NCBI GenBank assembly: GCA_902477645.1
Contig: CABSIA010000086.1
Location: 1 to 12,770, forward strand
Length of the DNA: 12,770 nucleotides
DNA from: an uncultured Prevotella sp.
Lineage (GTDB): Bacteria > Bacteroidota > Bacteroidia > Bacteroidales > Bacteroidaceae
Direction of reading: 5' to 3'
Part shown: one piece after another, positions 6,569 to 12,770 of the stretch
Numbering within the stretch: position 1 is the first letter of the stretch
How the letters are laid out: every line of letters begins with the position of its first letter
Translations under genes and position numbers: made by a program
Notes under the pieces: model-generated
Told to the model about the DNA's origin: nothing
What the model saw: only the letters and a program-made list of their open reading frames with translations
The model's database searches: none

Positions 6569-6608
6569 AGTCTTGCCCCTTCTTTCCTTTTGAAGACGGG
6601 GCAAGACT
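6569..6608 (+). terminator. Hairpin between GH105 and PL11, possible attenuator or processing site
   Basis: The arms AGTCTTGCCCC (6569-6579) and GGGGCAAGACT (6598-6608) pair perfectly over 11 bases, with an 18-base loop that can add a short TTC/GAA pairing. No T-run follows, so full intrinsic termination is doubtful. It begins 11 bases after the GH105 stop and ends 48 bases before the PL11 start. It may set the relative expression of the two genes through partial termination or 3'-end protection. Confidence 0.55.
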
Positions 6609-6656
6609 GCGTTAAGGAATATATACTCGTTGCAACTACACAGAAAACAGACTAAT

Positions 6657-8495
6657 ATGAAAAATCTACTATTGACACTACTTATTATTGCTATATACAC
6701 CACCACTATGGCTCAGCCACGATATGACAAGGGCAATATAGTGAAAGAGAAATTGGACAGGGGTGTCGTGGCAATAAAGAATAACGGCACGGTCACTGTG
6801 TCATGGCGGCTCCTGTCGGCTGACGACAGGAATGCCGCATTCAACATTTTCCGCAACGGTAAGAAAATCAACAAAAAAGCCCAGAAGAAAGGAGGAACTT
6901 TTTTCGTTGACAACAACCCGTTAGCCGAAGATGCCGTCTACGAGGTGAGAGGCGGATGCTCTGACGGAAAATTCTGCCTGAAAGCTGATGCCGCAGACGG
7001 TTTTATAGGCATAAAACTCGACAAGCCGGCAGATATGACAATGCCCGACGGAAGGGTATGTACATACAGTGCCAACGACTGCTCGGTGGCCGATGTTGAC
7101 GGCGACGGCGAATACGAGATAATTTTAAAATGGGACCCGTCGAACTCTGCCGACAACTCAAGAGCCGGGTATACGGGTAACGTATTCTTCGACTGCCTGA
7201 AACTTGACGGCACACGGCTGTGGCGCATAGACATGGGGCAGAACATCAGGGCTGGAGCACACTATACGCAATTCATGGCCTACGACTTCGACGGTGACGG
7301 GAAGGCCGAGCTTATGATGAAAACGTCTGACGGCACCATCGACGGCACAGGAAAGGCCATTGGCGACCCGTCGAAAGACTGGCGGTGCCATGAGAAAGGC
7401 GGCTGCTTTGGCAGAATAATGGAAGGGCCGGAATATCTGACTGTATTCAACGGACTGACGGGAGCCGCCATGAAAACTGTTGACTACATACCCGACCGCG
7501 GACCGCTCCGCAGCTGGGGCGATGACCACGGCAACCGCTCAGAGCGGTATCTTGCAGGTGTGGGATATCTCGACGGCAAAAAAGCCTCTGCCATATTCTG
7601 CCGTGGCTACTACACCAGAACTGTGATAGCCGCATGGGACTGGGACGGAAAAGAGCTGACAAGCAGATGGGTGTTCGACACTAACAACCCTGAGTGGAAA
7701 TCGTATGCTGGGCAGGGGAACCACAATCTGAGAATTGCCGATGTTGACGGTGACGGACGGGACGAGATAACATTCGGCTCAATGGCGGTCGACGATAACG
7801 GTAAAGGATTATACAATACAGGTTTCGGACACGGCGATGCGCTGCACCTGATGCCTTTCTATCCCGACAGCGACAAACTGCAGGTGTGGGACTGCCATGA
7901 GAACAAACGCGACGGCAGCGACTTCCGTGATGCCGCCACAGGAAAGGTTATATTCCAAATACCAGGAAACTTCGACGTAGGCCGCTGCATGGCCGCCGAC
8001 ATAGACCCGACAAACAAGGGTGTGGAGATGTGGAGCGCAAACAGCGGAGGCATTAGAAACGTGAGGGGCGAGCTGGTAAAACCGCAAGAATATTCGGAGC
8101 CAAGCATGGAGCCAAGAAAGAGACGGGGAATGTCTACAAACTTCGGAATATGGTGGGACGGCGACCTGCTGCGCGAGCTGCTCGACCACGAGACGGTCCA
8201 GAAATACGACTGGAAGACTGGAAAAGTGAACGTGATAAAGAGATTTGAAGGACGTTTCAACAACTGGACAAAGTCGAACCCTTGTCTGAGCGGCGACATC
8301 ATAGGTGACTGGCGAGAGGAGGTACTGATAAGAAATGAGGAAAGCACAATGCTAAGACTCTACGTAACAGACATACCAACCACCCACCGCATCTGCTGTC
8401 TCATGGAGGATATTCCATACCGTCTGAGCGTAGCCACTGAGAATGTGGCATACAACCAGCCACCTGAGACAGGCTTTTATCTGGGGACAAAATAA
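6657..8495 (+). CDS. PL11 rhamnogalacturonan lyase, secreted
   Basis: 612 residues from the ATG at 6657; a TTG at 6630 would extend a good signal peptide and is rejected. The signal peptide is ~residues 1-19 (LLLTLLIIAIYTTTMA, then QPRYDKG). Family: PL11 (YesW/YesX type), a calcium-dependent eight-bladed beta-propeller that cleaves the GalA-Rha backbone of rhamnogalacturonan-I by beta-elimination. A small beta domain comes first (DRGVVAIKNNGTVTVSWRLL...FNIFRNGKKI). The propeller follows, with calcium-loop motifs DVDGDG at residues 146-151, DFDGDG at 210-215 and DVDGDG at 362-367. The C-terminal signature is CLSGDIIGDWREEVLIR, then TTHRICCLMEDIPYRL and NQPPETGFYLG. The length matches the family and the frame is intact. 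Its unsaturated products are the expected substrates of the upstream GH105. An inverted repeat pair follows its stop codon. Confidence 0.94.
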   Translation: MKNLLLTLLIIAIYTTTMAQPRYDKGNIVKEKLDRGVVAIKNNGTVTVSWRLLSADDRNAAFNIFRNGKKINKKAQKKGGTFFVDNNPLAEDAVYEVRGGCSDGKFCLKADAADGFIGIKLDKPADMTMPDGRVCTYSANDCSVADVDGDGEYEIILKWDPSNSADNSRAGYTGNVFFDCLKLDGTRLWRIDMGQNIRAGAHYTQFMAYDFDGDGKAELMMKTSDGTIDGTGKAIGDPSKDWRCHEKGGCFGRIMEGPEYLTVFNGLTGAAMKTVDYIPDRGPLRSWGDDHGNRSERYLAGVGYLDGKKASAIFCRGYYTRTVIAAWDWDGKELTSRWVFDTNNPEWKSYAGQGNHNLRIADVDGDGRDEITFGSMAVDDNGKGLYNTGFGHGDALHLMPFYPDSDKLQVWDCHENKRDGSDFRDAATGKVIFQIPGNFDVGRCMAADIDPTNKGVEMWSANSGGIRNVRGELVKPQEYSEPSMEPRKRRGMSTNFGIWWDGDLLRELLDHETVQKYDWKTGKVNVIKRFEGRFNNWTKSNPCLSGDIIGDWREEVLIRNEESTMLRLYVTDIPTTHRICCLMEDIPYRLSVATENVAYNQPPETGFYLGTK

Positions 8496-8498
8496 AAT

Positions 8499-8522
8499 GT
8501 AGGGCCGCTATGTATAGCGGCC
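8499..8522 (+). repeat. REP-like palindrome, copy E (left half of an inverted pair)
   Basis: GTAG at 8499-8502 precedes the same 20-base palindrome as copy C, followed by GCAAGCAAA, which is the reverse complement of the TTTGCTTGC beside copies A and D. It starts 4 bases after the PL11 stop codon. With copy F it spans 94 bases between two convergent genes. Confidence 0.87.
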
Positions 8523-8568
8523 GCAAGCAAAGATTTCAAATATCCAAAGAATATGTTTTACTAATTGC

Positions 8569-8592
8569 GGCCGCTATACATAGCGGCCCTAC
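8569..8592 (-). repeat. REP-like palindrome, copy F (right half of an inverted pair)
   Basis: It is identical over 24 bases to copy D and the exact reverse complement of copies C and E, with CTAC at 8589-8592. It lies 10 bases beyond the stop codon of the minus-strand BNR_4 gene, so each convergent transcript would end in a hairpin with GTAG at its foot. No T-run typical of an intrinsic terminator follows on either strand. Confidence 0.87.
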
Positions 8593-8601
8593 ATTTTTAG
8601 T

Positions 8602-11427
8602 TTATTTAATTCTGCTTTTCCCGCCTTTTATATATATACCTTTGTCTGGCTCTGCAGAAAGCAACTTGCCGTCAGCAGAATAAATGTTGGAATTGGAATA
8701 CACTGATGATATTTTCGGAGAGCTGATGCCAGATGTAAGCTGAGACAATTCCCCGGCAGTGAGTGCTATGTCGTAGAGACGGAAGTTATCGAGAGTGCCG
8801 ACAACATCGCCATTGTCGGAATTGTTGTCCCACCACTGTGTACGCCCTATATAGTTTCTGCCGTCGTTGCCGTCAGGCGCAGCCTGCCACGGCTCGTATG
8901 TTACTTTTGTTCCCGATGCCACTTTTACGCCGTTGGCATATATCGTGGTGTTTTTTGTTGCCGCGTCAAAAGTCACGGCAATGGTTGTTTTTGTATTCAG
9001 CGCCATGGCATTTGCCACAGCCTCAACCATAAGAGTTGTGCCGCCTCCCAATTTCTCGCCGGCGCCATAAAGGAAGCTGCTGTTTATACGGCAAAACACG
9101 CTGTTGCCGCTATTTGCGCCAAAATCGTAGAAGCGCGGAAGCTTGCCACGGTTGGCAAGTGAGGCATCGATGATAAAGGTGTACGAGCGCAAATTTTTCA
9201 GCAGTCCCGCAGGTGCTATTCCATATCCGTTTATTGAGAAAGTTGTTGGCTGATTGGCCGACAAGTCGAGTGTGCCGTTGACCTTTGCCGAGCCCATAAC
9301 CTTCATGTCGTTTCCACGTCCGCTGAGGTCTTTTACATATTTGGCGGCACCATCGGCATATACATCCTCTTCCTCGAAATCGTATCTTACGAGCAGGTTG
9401 TTTGTTATGTCGCGTGGAAACACTGTGGTTTTAAACTCCCGTGTCTGCGAGCCTGCTGTTGCCGTGAGCGTAACTTCGGTTTCTGCTGTTGGCAATTTTA
9501 CAATGCCGTCTTGAGCGATGATGCCGGGATTTGACGATGTCCAGCTGACACTGGTTCCACCTACAGAGACAGGCAGAACAATATCAGTTACAACTTTCTC
9601 CGGCACAGAAAGTTGCCTTACCGCCAACATGGTTTTCATGCAGTCCATCTCATCTTGATTTAGCGCACGGCCCCATGTCAGCGTCTCGCCCTCTATAGTG
9701 CCATCCTCAACATCGGCAAAGGCAATGCCGAGGGCTGGAATTTTCAGCTCAAGGGTCTCGTTGCGGTACAGCATCAGATAACTGCCGTCGCAGATGAGCG
9801 AGATGGCTGCTGTCTGAATTTTTGTAGGATGAAAATCGCCAGATGTTCCCGTAGATGTTGTTGCCCAGTCGTCGGAAGTAAGGAACTGGCTTGTGCTCTT
9901 ATAGACATTACCGCCAACTGAGACGTAGAGTTTCGTATCTGTGCCAAGACCAACCTCGATATTTCCAGTTGTGAAGAAAACACCTTGATAGTTGTCCATA
10001 TTGAGACGGGCAAAACGTGTAATGGTGAATGCCTTATCGCCGTCATTTGCGTTTGCGCCCAAATTGAGGTCTGCCGCCTCGTATGGCAGCTCTGCATCGG
10101 TCATTATGCAGGTTGGATAGCCTTTGGGGTAGTTTTTGTTCACCATCCAGTAGTAGTAGTCGCCATTCATCCAGGCAAGTCTCAGCTTGGCTTTGGCTGA
10201 GCCTGGGAGTATAAACGGACGGACATTGTTTTTATTGGAATTTTCCGTCAACTGCTCCTGAGATACAACTTTGCCGTCGTCGCCTATTACATATTTCCAA
10301 ATTTCGTAGACACCATCCTTGTTGTAGGTGCCATTGGTGGTAGGTATCGACATGTACAAATTGTTGATTGAGTCCGGGTCAAGGGCCATACCGCCCGAAT
10401 AGCACCGCTCTGTAGAGTTCCAGTTCTGGTGGAAGGCATGACCGGCATACTGTACCCACGTGTCGCGCCACTGCGAGCCGGTCCACCGTGCGTAGTGGTA
10501 AACGTGGGTGGTTTTTGCGTTGTCGATGTGCGTCAGGGCAATCACAGGATTTTCGTCATTGTCGAGTGCAATCTGCCAAACCCAATTTCGGCAGTTCGCC
10601 GTTTTGTCAACTATGGTGTTTGGATATGACGAGGCATAGCTGTCGGTCTTGCTGACACTGAAAACTCCGTCAGCCACCTTCTTCAAGGTGTTTCCCTTTA
10701 TGTCCTTCAATATAGGGCCGTTGCCGTTGTTTATGTCAATAACGTTGAAATACAGCCAGTTGGGATATTCATTATCTGGATGTCCTGTTGTGTAGGTGAG
10801 ATAAATCTTGTCCTTGCCGTTGCTGTAATATTTCGCATACGGGCGCGCTCCCGTGCTCTGCACAATCTGGCGTGGGCCGAAGTCTACGGTGACATCATCG
10901 TTGGTGTCAGGCATGGTCAGACGGGCTATTGTAGGATGCCAGTTTATGCCACGCCAACAGAGATAAATGTGGTCCGGGTCGTCACTCAGAATAAATGGCG
11001 ACGGATAGGTTGTGTTGTTGGCTGTTTTTATGAACTTCTCCTCACCAAGCATTGTTATGTCGCCCGGTTTCCGGGAAATGCGGTACCAGATTTTAGCCTC
11101 ATCGGTGTGGCGCGTGTAGAAAATCATGATGCGCTTGTCGGGCAAGACTATGAAAGTCGGATTGTTGTGGTCGTCGGGCTGGAAATAGCTCCTCACCAGC
11201 ACCTCTGTACGTTTGTTTGTTGTCCAGTCAATCTGCGTGGCCTTCACGTTGCCATGAACATCAATATAGCCGAGATATGATGCGTTGATTCCGGCGTCGA
11301 CATCCTGATAGTGGATGGCACGGGGATCAGCAAACCAGCACCATGCGCCCTCTGCGCTGACAACATCCGCAGCAAAGGAATACAACGCAGAGAAAACAAA
11401 AAGAATAGAATAAATAAGTCTGCTCAT
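8602..11427 (-). CDS. Large secreted BNR_4 beta-propeller protein with LamG-type lectin and Ig-like domains
   Basis: 941 residues, starting at the ATG at 11427 with a signal peptide (~1-20, LIYSILFVFSALYSFAA). Residues ~25-440 form a BNR_4-type propeller that opens with GAWCWFADPRAIHYQ, then GYIDVHGNV and DDHNNPTFIVLPDKRIMIFY. This fold is known from alpha-L-rhamnosidases acting on Rha-GlcA (GH145) and from ulvan lyases (PL24/PL25). Residues ~445-600 look like a concanavalin-like domain, ~600-665 an Ig-like domain (VSWTSSNPGIIAQDGIVKLP), and ~675-895 a LamG/jelly-roll domain (YDFEEEDVYADGAAKYVKDLSGRGND ... GTLDNFRLYDIALTAGEL is split around its core). The tail NIYSADGKLLSAEPDKGIYI resembles short Bacteroidetes T9SS sorting tails. 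It converges on the PL11 operon, consistent with the same polysaccharide as target. Lyase, rhamnosidase or pure binding protein cannot be decided from sequence alone. Confidence 0.87.
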   Translation of the reverse strand: MSRLIYSILFVFSALYSFAADVVSAEGAWCWFADPRAIHYQDVDAGINASYLGYIDVHGNVKATQIDWTTNKRTEVLVRSYFQPDDHNNPTFIVLPDKRIMIFYTRHTDEAKIWYRISRKPGDITMLGEEKFIKTANNTTYPSPFILSDDPDHIYLCWRGINWHPTIARLTMPDTNDDVTVDFGPRQIVQSTGARPYAKYYSNGKDKIYLTYTTGHPDNEYPNWLYFNVIDINNGNGPILKDIKGNTLKKVADGVFSVSKTDSYASSYPNTIVDKTANCRNWVWQIALDNDENPVIALTHIDNAKTTHVYHYARWTGSQWRDTWVQYAGHAFHQNWNSTERCYSGGMALDPDSINNLYMSIPTTNGTYNKDGVYEIWKYVIGDDGKVVSQEQLTENSNKNNVRPFILPGSAKAKLRLAWMNGDYYYWMVNKNYPKGYPTCIMTDAELPYEAADLNLGANANDGDKAFTITRFARLNMDNYQGVFFTTGNIEVGLGTDTKLYVSVGGNVYKSTSQFLTSDDWATTSTGTSGDFHPTKIQTAAISLICDGSYLMLYRNETLELKIPALGIAFADVEDGTIEGETLTWGRALNQDEMDCMKTMLAVRQLSVPEKVVTDIVLPVSVGGTSVSWTSSNPGIIAQDGIVKLPTAETEVTLTATAGSQTREFKTTVFPRDITNNLLVRYDFEEEDVYADGAAKYVKDLSGRGNDMKVMGSAKVNGTLDLSANQPTTFSINGYGIAPAGLLKNLRSYTFIIDASLANRGKLPRFYDFGANSGNSVFCRINSSFLYGAGEKLGGGTTLMVEAVANAMALNTKTTIAVTFDAATKNTTIYANGVKVASGTKVTYEPWQAAPDGNDGRNYIGRTQWWDNNSDNGDVVGTLDNFRLYDIALTAGELSQLTSGISSPKISSVYSNSNIYSADGKLLSAEPDKGIYIKGGKSRIK

Positions 11428-11476
11428 TAGTCTTTTTATGATAGTTAGATATAACAGATTTGGTAATATGCAAAAA

Positions 11477-11596
11477 ATAACTTGCGCAATAATTGTATAC
11501 TATGCGTCCTCGAGAGGATAACTTGCGCTATAATTTGAACTATGCGTCCCGATAGGATAACTTGCGCTATAATTTGAACTATGCGCCCCGAAGGGG
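11477..11596. repeat. Three tandem ~40-bp units with small hairpins
   Basis: The units are 11477-11517 (41 bases), 11518-11556 (39) and 11557-11596 (40). Each starts ATAACTTGCGC, has an AT-rich middle ending ACTATGCG, and closes with a small stem: TCCTC/GAGGA in the first, a weak TCC/GGA in the second, GCCCC/GGGGC in the third. Units 2 and 3 are nearly identical for their first 30 bases. The block lies 50 bases upstream of the BNR_4 start codon on that gene's strand, so it could be part of its leader or promoter region. No spacer-repeat alternation is present. Confidence 0.8.
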
Positions 11597-11611
11597 CAAC
11601 AAGCGCACAGC

Positions 11612-11628
11612 CCAGGGCACCGCCCTGG
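11612..11628. repeat. GC-rich perfect hairpin
   Basis: CCAGGGC and GCCCTGG pair over 7 bases around an ACC loop. A second small stem, CCCT/AGGG around GCA, follows at 11653-11663. Together with the third tandem unit they form a run of compact GC-rich stems in otherwise AT-rich DNA. I recall similar dispersed intergenic sequences in many Bacteroidales genomes, often mis-called as short ORFs; this is unverified. Confidence 0.65.
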
Positions 11629-11722
11629 ATAACAGGCATTCGTAGCAATGCACCCTGCAAGGGCAAAAGCATAATTGCATTATGTTATTTTTTAAATATT
11701 ACTTGACAGAATGGAAAAAGGA

Positions 11723-11826
11723 GAGTGAAGAGTTAAGAACGAAGAGTGAAGAAACAAATATAAAAAACTAACGGATTCTTCGTTCTTCACTCTTCACTCT
11801 TCGTTCTTCACTCTTCACTCTTCACT
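11723..11826. repeat. GAAGAGTGAA-type direct and inverted repeat next to the ferritin 3' end
   Basis: A 21-base unit (TTCGTTCTTC + ACTCTTCACTC) occurs exactly twice in tandem at 11779-11799 and 11800-11820 and is itself built from 7-base CTTCACT steps. The left arm at 11723-11748 is the reverse complement of 11795-11820 with one mismatch in 26, leaving a 46-base loop. The repeat ends 4 bases before the ferritin stop codon (11831-11833). On the minus strand the transcript would fold directly after the ferritin stop, so it may act as the ferritin terminator or mRNA stabiliser. Confidence 0.8.
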
Positions 11827-11830
11827 TAAA

Positions 11831-12352
11831 TTACTCCGCTCCAGCCAGAGGTGACGGAGTGGTATACGTGCGTGCTCCCAGCTCCTTGTCGAGCATATAG
11901 AGTCCGTATCCGTTGTCCTTTATCATTTTCAGGTTATCGATGATGGTCTGTGCGTTCTCCTCTTCCTCAACCTGCTCGTCGATGAACCACTTCAACATGC
12001 TCTGAGTGGCGTAGTCGTTCTCCTGGGTGGTGAGGGCGAAAAGACTGTTAATCAGTCCGGTAACCTTCTGCTCGTGTGCGAGAGTGCTCTCGAAAACATC
12101 GAGGATAGAGTTCCATGATGTAGGCACCGCGTCAATTGGCTGCAATGTCACTACGCCACCACGGGAAACTACATAGTTGAAGAAAATCTTGGCATGGTCC
12201 TGCTCCTCACGGAACTGAACCTCAAACCACTTTGCCATACCCGGCTGACCGTTTGCATGGCAATGGGCTGCCATTGACAAATAAAGATAAGCCGACCACA
12301 TCTCGGCGTTAATCTGGGCATTGATAGCCTCTTCTACTTTTTTGTTCAGCAT
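11831..12352 (-). CDS. ftnA: Bacterial non-heme ferritin
   Basis: The 173-residue, four-helix-bundle iron-storage protein oxidises Fe(II) and stores it as a mineral inside a 24-subunit cytoplasmic shell. Residue numbering coincides with E. coli FtnA and the ferroxidase ligands are all present: Glu17, Glu50, His53, Glu94 and Gln127, plus Glu49, Glu126, Glu129 and Glu130 for the third iron site, and Tyr24 nearby. N-terminal MLNKKVEEAINAQINAEMWS and FREEQDHAKIF are typical of the family. There is no signal peptide. It is transcribed alone on the minus strand, with repeats behind it. Base composition and codon use look like the CAZyme genes rather than the toxin cassette, so it is probably core-genome content. 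Nothing odd is seen in the protein. Confidence 0.96.
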   Translation of the reverse strand: MLNKKVEEAINAQINAEMWSAYLYLSMAAHCHANGQPGMAKWFEVQFREEQDHAKIFFNYVVSRGGVVTLQPIDAVPTSWNSILDVFESTLAHEQKVTGLINSLFALTTQENDYATQSMLKWFIDEQVEEEENAQTIIDNLKMIKDNGYGLYMLDKELGARTYTTPSPLAGAE

Positions 12353-12386
12353 AATAATATATTTTAAATATTAAACGTTCGCTTTG

Positions 12387-12394
12387 CAAAAATA
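12387..12394 (-). promoter_or_regulatory. Candidate -7 box of the ferritin promoter
   Basis: On the minus strand the bases read TATTTTTG, matching TAnnTTTG, 35 bases before the ferritin start codon. No clear TTTG is found at the usual -33 distance; the best candidate is a TCTG near 12415-12418, so the match is partial. No Fur-type palindrome was recognised. Confidence 0.45.
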
Positions 12395-12527
12395 CAGAAA
12401 AGTAATGAGAAAAACAGAGGCTTGGATATAAAAAAATCAAAAATGACAGAAAAAAAGATAAAAGACAAGCAATATGTTATCACTTAAAAAACAAAAAGAT
12501 GGCAGGACGTAAAACATAGAGTCCTTT

Positions 12528-12576
12528 AATATTTAACGGTGGTAATTTTTAGAACCCACATTAATTGTTAAATATT
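12528..12576. repeat. 10-bp AT-rich inverted repeat in the divergent intergenic region
   Basis: AATATTTAAC (12528-12537) and GTTAAATATT (12567-12576) are perfect reverse complements with a 29-base spacer. In AT-rich DNA such a match can be accidental. Its place upstream of the candidate -7 box at 12611 could suit an operator for the rightward lipoprotein gene. Confidence 0.4.
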
Positions 12577-12610
12577 TACAACAAAATCAACAACGTTGGA
12601 TATTTATATC

Positions 12611-12618
12611 TATTTTTG
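12611..12618 (+). promoter_or_regulatory. Candidate -7 box for the right-end lipoprotein gene
   Basis: TATTTTTG matches TAnnTTTG, 23 bases before the ATG at 12642, which would leave a leader of about 18 bases. No good TTTG lies 19-21 bases upstream, so the -33 element is missing or non-canonical; the gene may need an activator. Confidence 0.4.
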
Positions 12619-12641
12619 TAACCGATGAATAACCTTTGCCT

Positions 12642-12770
12642 ATGAGAAAGCCTGTTTTCCTGCTGATGTGCCTGCCGCTCTTTTCCTGTATGGGGCAGAG
12701 CGGCGTAAAGATGCCGCTCAACATGTCCATGCGCTACGGGCTTGACCACGACGGGCAGGAGTCTGCTTTC
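12642..12770 (+). CDS. Lipoprotein gene, 5' end only (runs off the window)
   Basis: Only 43 codons are visible and the frame is open to the right edge. The N-terminus MRKPVFLLMCLPLFSCMGQS is a lipoprotein signal with Leu13-Phe-Ser before Cys16, so the product should be anchored in the cell envelope. After the cysteine comes GQSGVKMPLNMSMRYGLDHD. This is too little to assign a family. It is divergent from ferritin and separated from it by 289 bases. Confidence 0.7.
   Translation, partial: MRKPVFLLMCLPLFSCMGQSGVKMPLNMSMRYGLDHDGQESAF

Larger units (their letters stand above)
11428..11830. other. Repeat-rich intergenic region between the BNR_4 and ferritin genes
   Basis: No convincing gene lies in these 403 bases. 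They contain three ~40-bp tandem units (11477-11596), a GC-rich hairpin stretch (11597-11670), and a 7-bp-based direct and inverted repeat (11723-11826). Both flanking genes are on the minus strand, so this is the leader side of the BNR_4 gene and the 3' side of ferritin. A short minus-strand open frame across the repeats (11445-11672) has repetitive content and is treated as non-coding. Confidence 0.75.
12353..12641. other. AT-rich intergenic region between divergent ferritin and lipoprotein genes
   Basis: These 289 bases carry the outward-facing promoters of both genes. A candidate ferritin -7 box lies at 12387-12394 and a candidate box for the lipoprotein gene at 12611-12618. A 10-base inverted repeat (AATATTTAAC at 12528-12537, GTTAAATATT at 12567-12576) lies between them. 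Only a six-codon reading frame (MAGRKT, near 12499) is visible, too short to call. Confidence 0.6.

Noticed and set aside
11477..11596. CRISPR array
   Set aside because: The units are directly abutting with no unique spacers, vary in length, number only three, and no cas gene is near.
11445..11672. 75-codon minus-strand frame over the tandem repeats
   Set aside because: Its protein is repetitive because the DNA is; the start choice is poor and it resembles spurious calls on Bacteroidales intergenic repeats.

Overview
The window looks like chromosomal DNA of a Bacteroidales bacterium (Bacteroides/Prevotella type). The grounds are a Bacteroidetes-style promoter (TTTG, 19 bases, TAnnTTTG) ahead of the CAZyme operon, weak or absent Shine-Dalgarno sequences, lipoprotein signals, a short T9SS-like C-terminal tail, and a PL11/GH105 pectin gene set. 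I cannot name the species.

Left third (1-3620): the 3' end of an Rhs/YD-repeat polymorphic-toxin gene. Its conserved core ends in a DPSGE motif near base 225. A glycine-rich linker and a variable tip carrying a zinc-protease motif (HEFGH, then TETWAN) follow. Behind it are five tightly packed same-strand small genes: a lipoprotein, a DUF6984-like protein, an unknown soluble protein, a membrane protein and a second lipoprotein. They look like the AT-rich immunity/orphan cassette usually found behind a swappable Rhs tip. A 24-bp near-perfect inverted repeat with a T-rich flank closes this block.

Middle (3844-11427): a secreted carbohydrate-degradation locus, probably for rhamnogalacturonan-I. 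A strong promoter match drives a DUF2264 protein (possibly a uronidase), a GH105 unsaturated rhamnogalacturonyl hydrolase and a PL11 rhamnogalacturonan lyase. A convergent 941-residue BNR_4/LamG multidomain protein faces them. No SusC/SusD pair or regulator is visible. PL11 would cut the backbone with beta-elimination, GH105 would remove the unsaturated uronate from the products, and the DUF2264 and BNR_4 proteins would trim other linkages (inference).

The most striking feature of this locus is a family of six short palindromes (GGCCGYTA...TARCGGCC), each with GTAG directly at the foot of the hairpin. They sit only in the gaps of this locus. Two pairs are inverted with GTAG at both outer ends (about 95 bp each), the layout of REPINs mobilised by RAYT (REP-associated tyrosine) transposases. 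The copies show compensatory arm changes, so the hairpin itself appears to be conserved.

Right end (11428-12770): a repeat-rich gap holds three tandem units of about 40 bp, GC-rich hairpins, and a GAAGAGTGAA-type direct/inverted repeat. It is followed by a bacterial ferritin with all metal ligands intact on the minus strand, an AT-rich intergenic region, and the first 43 codons of a lipoprotein gene running off the window.
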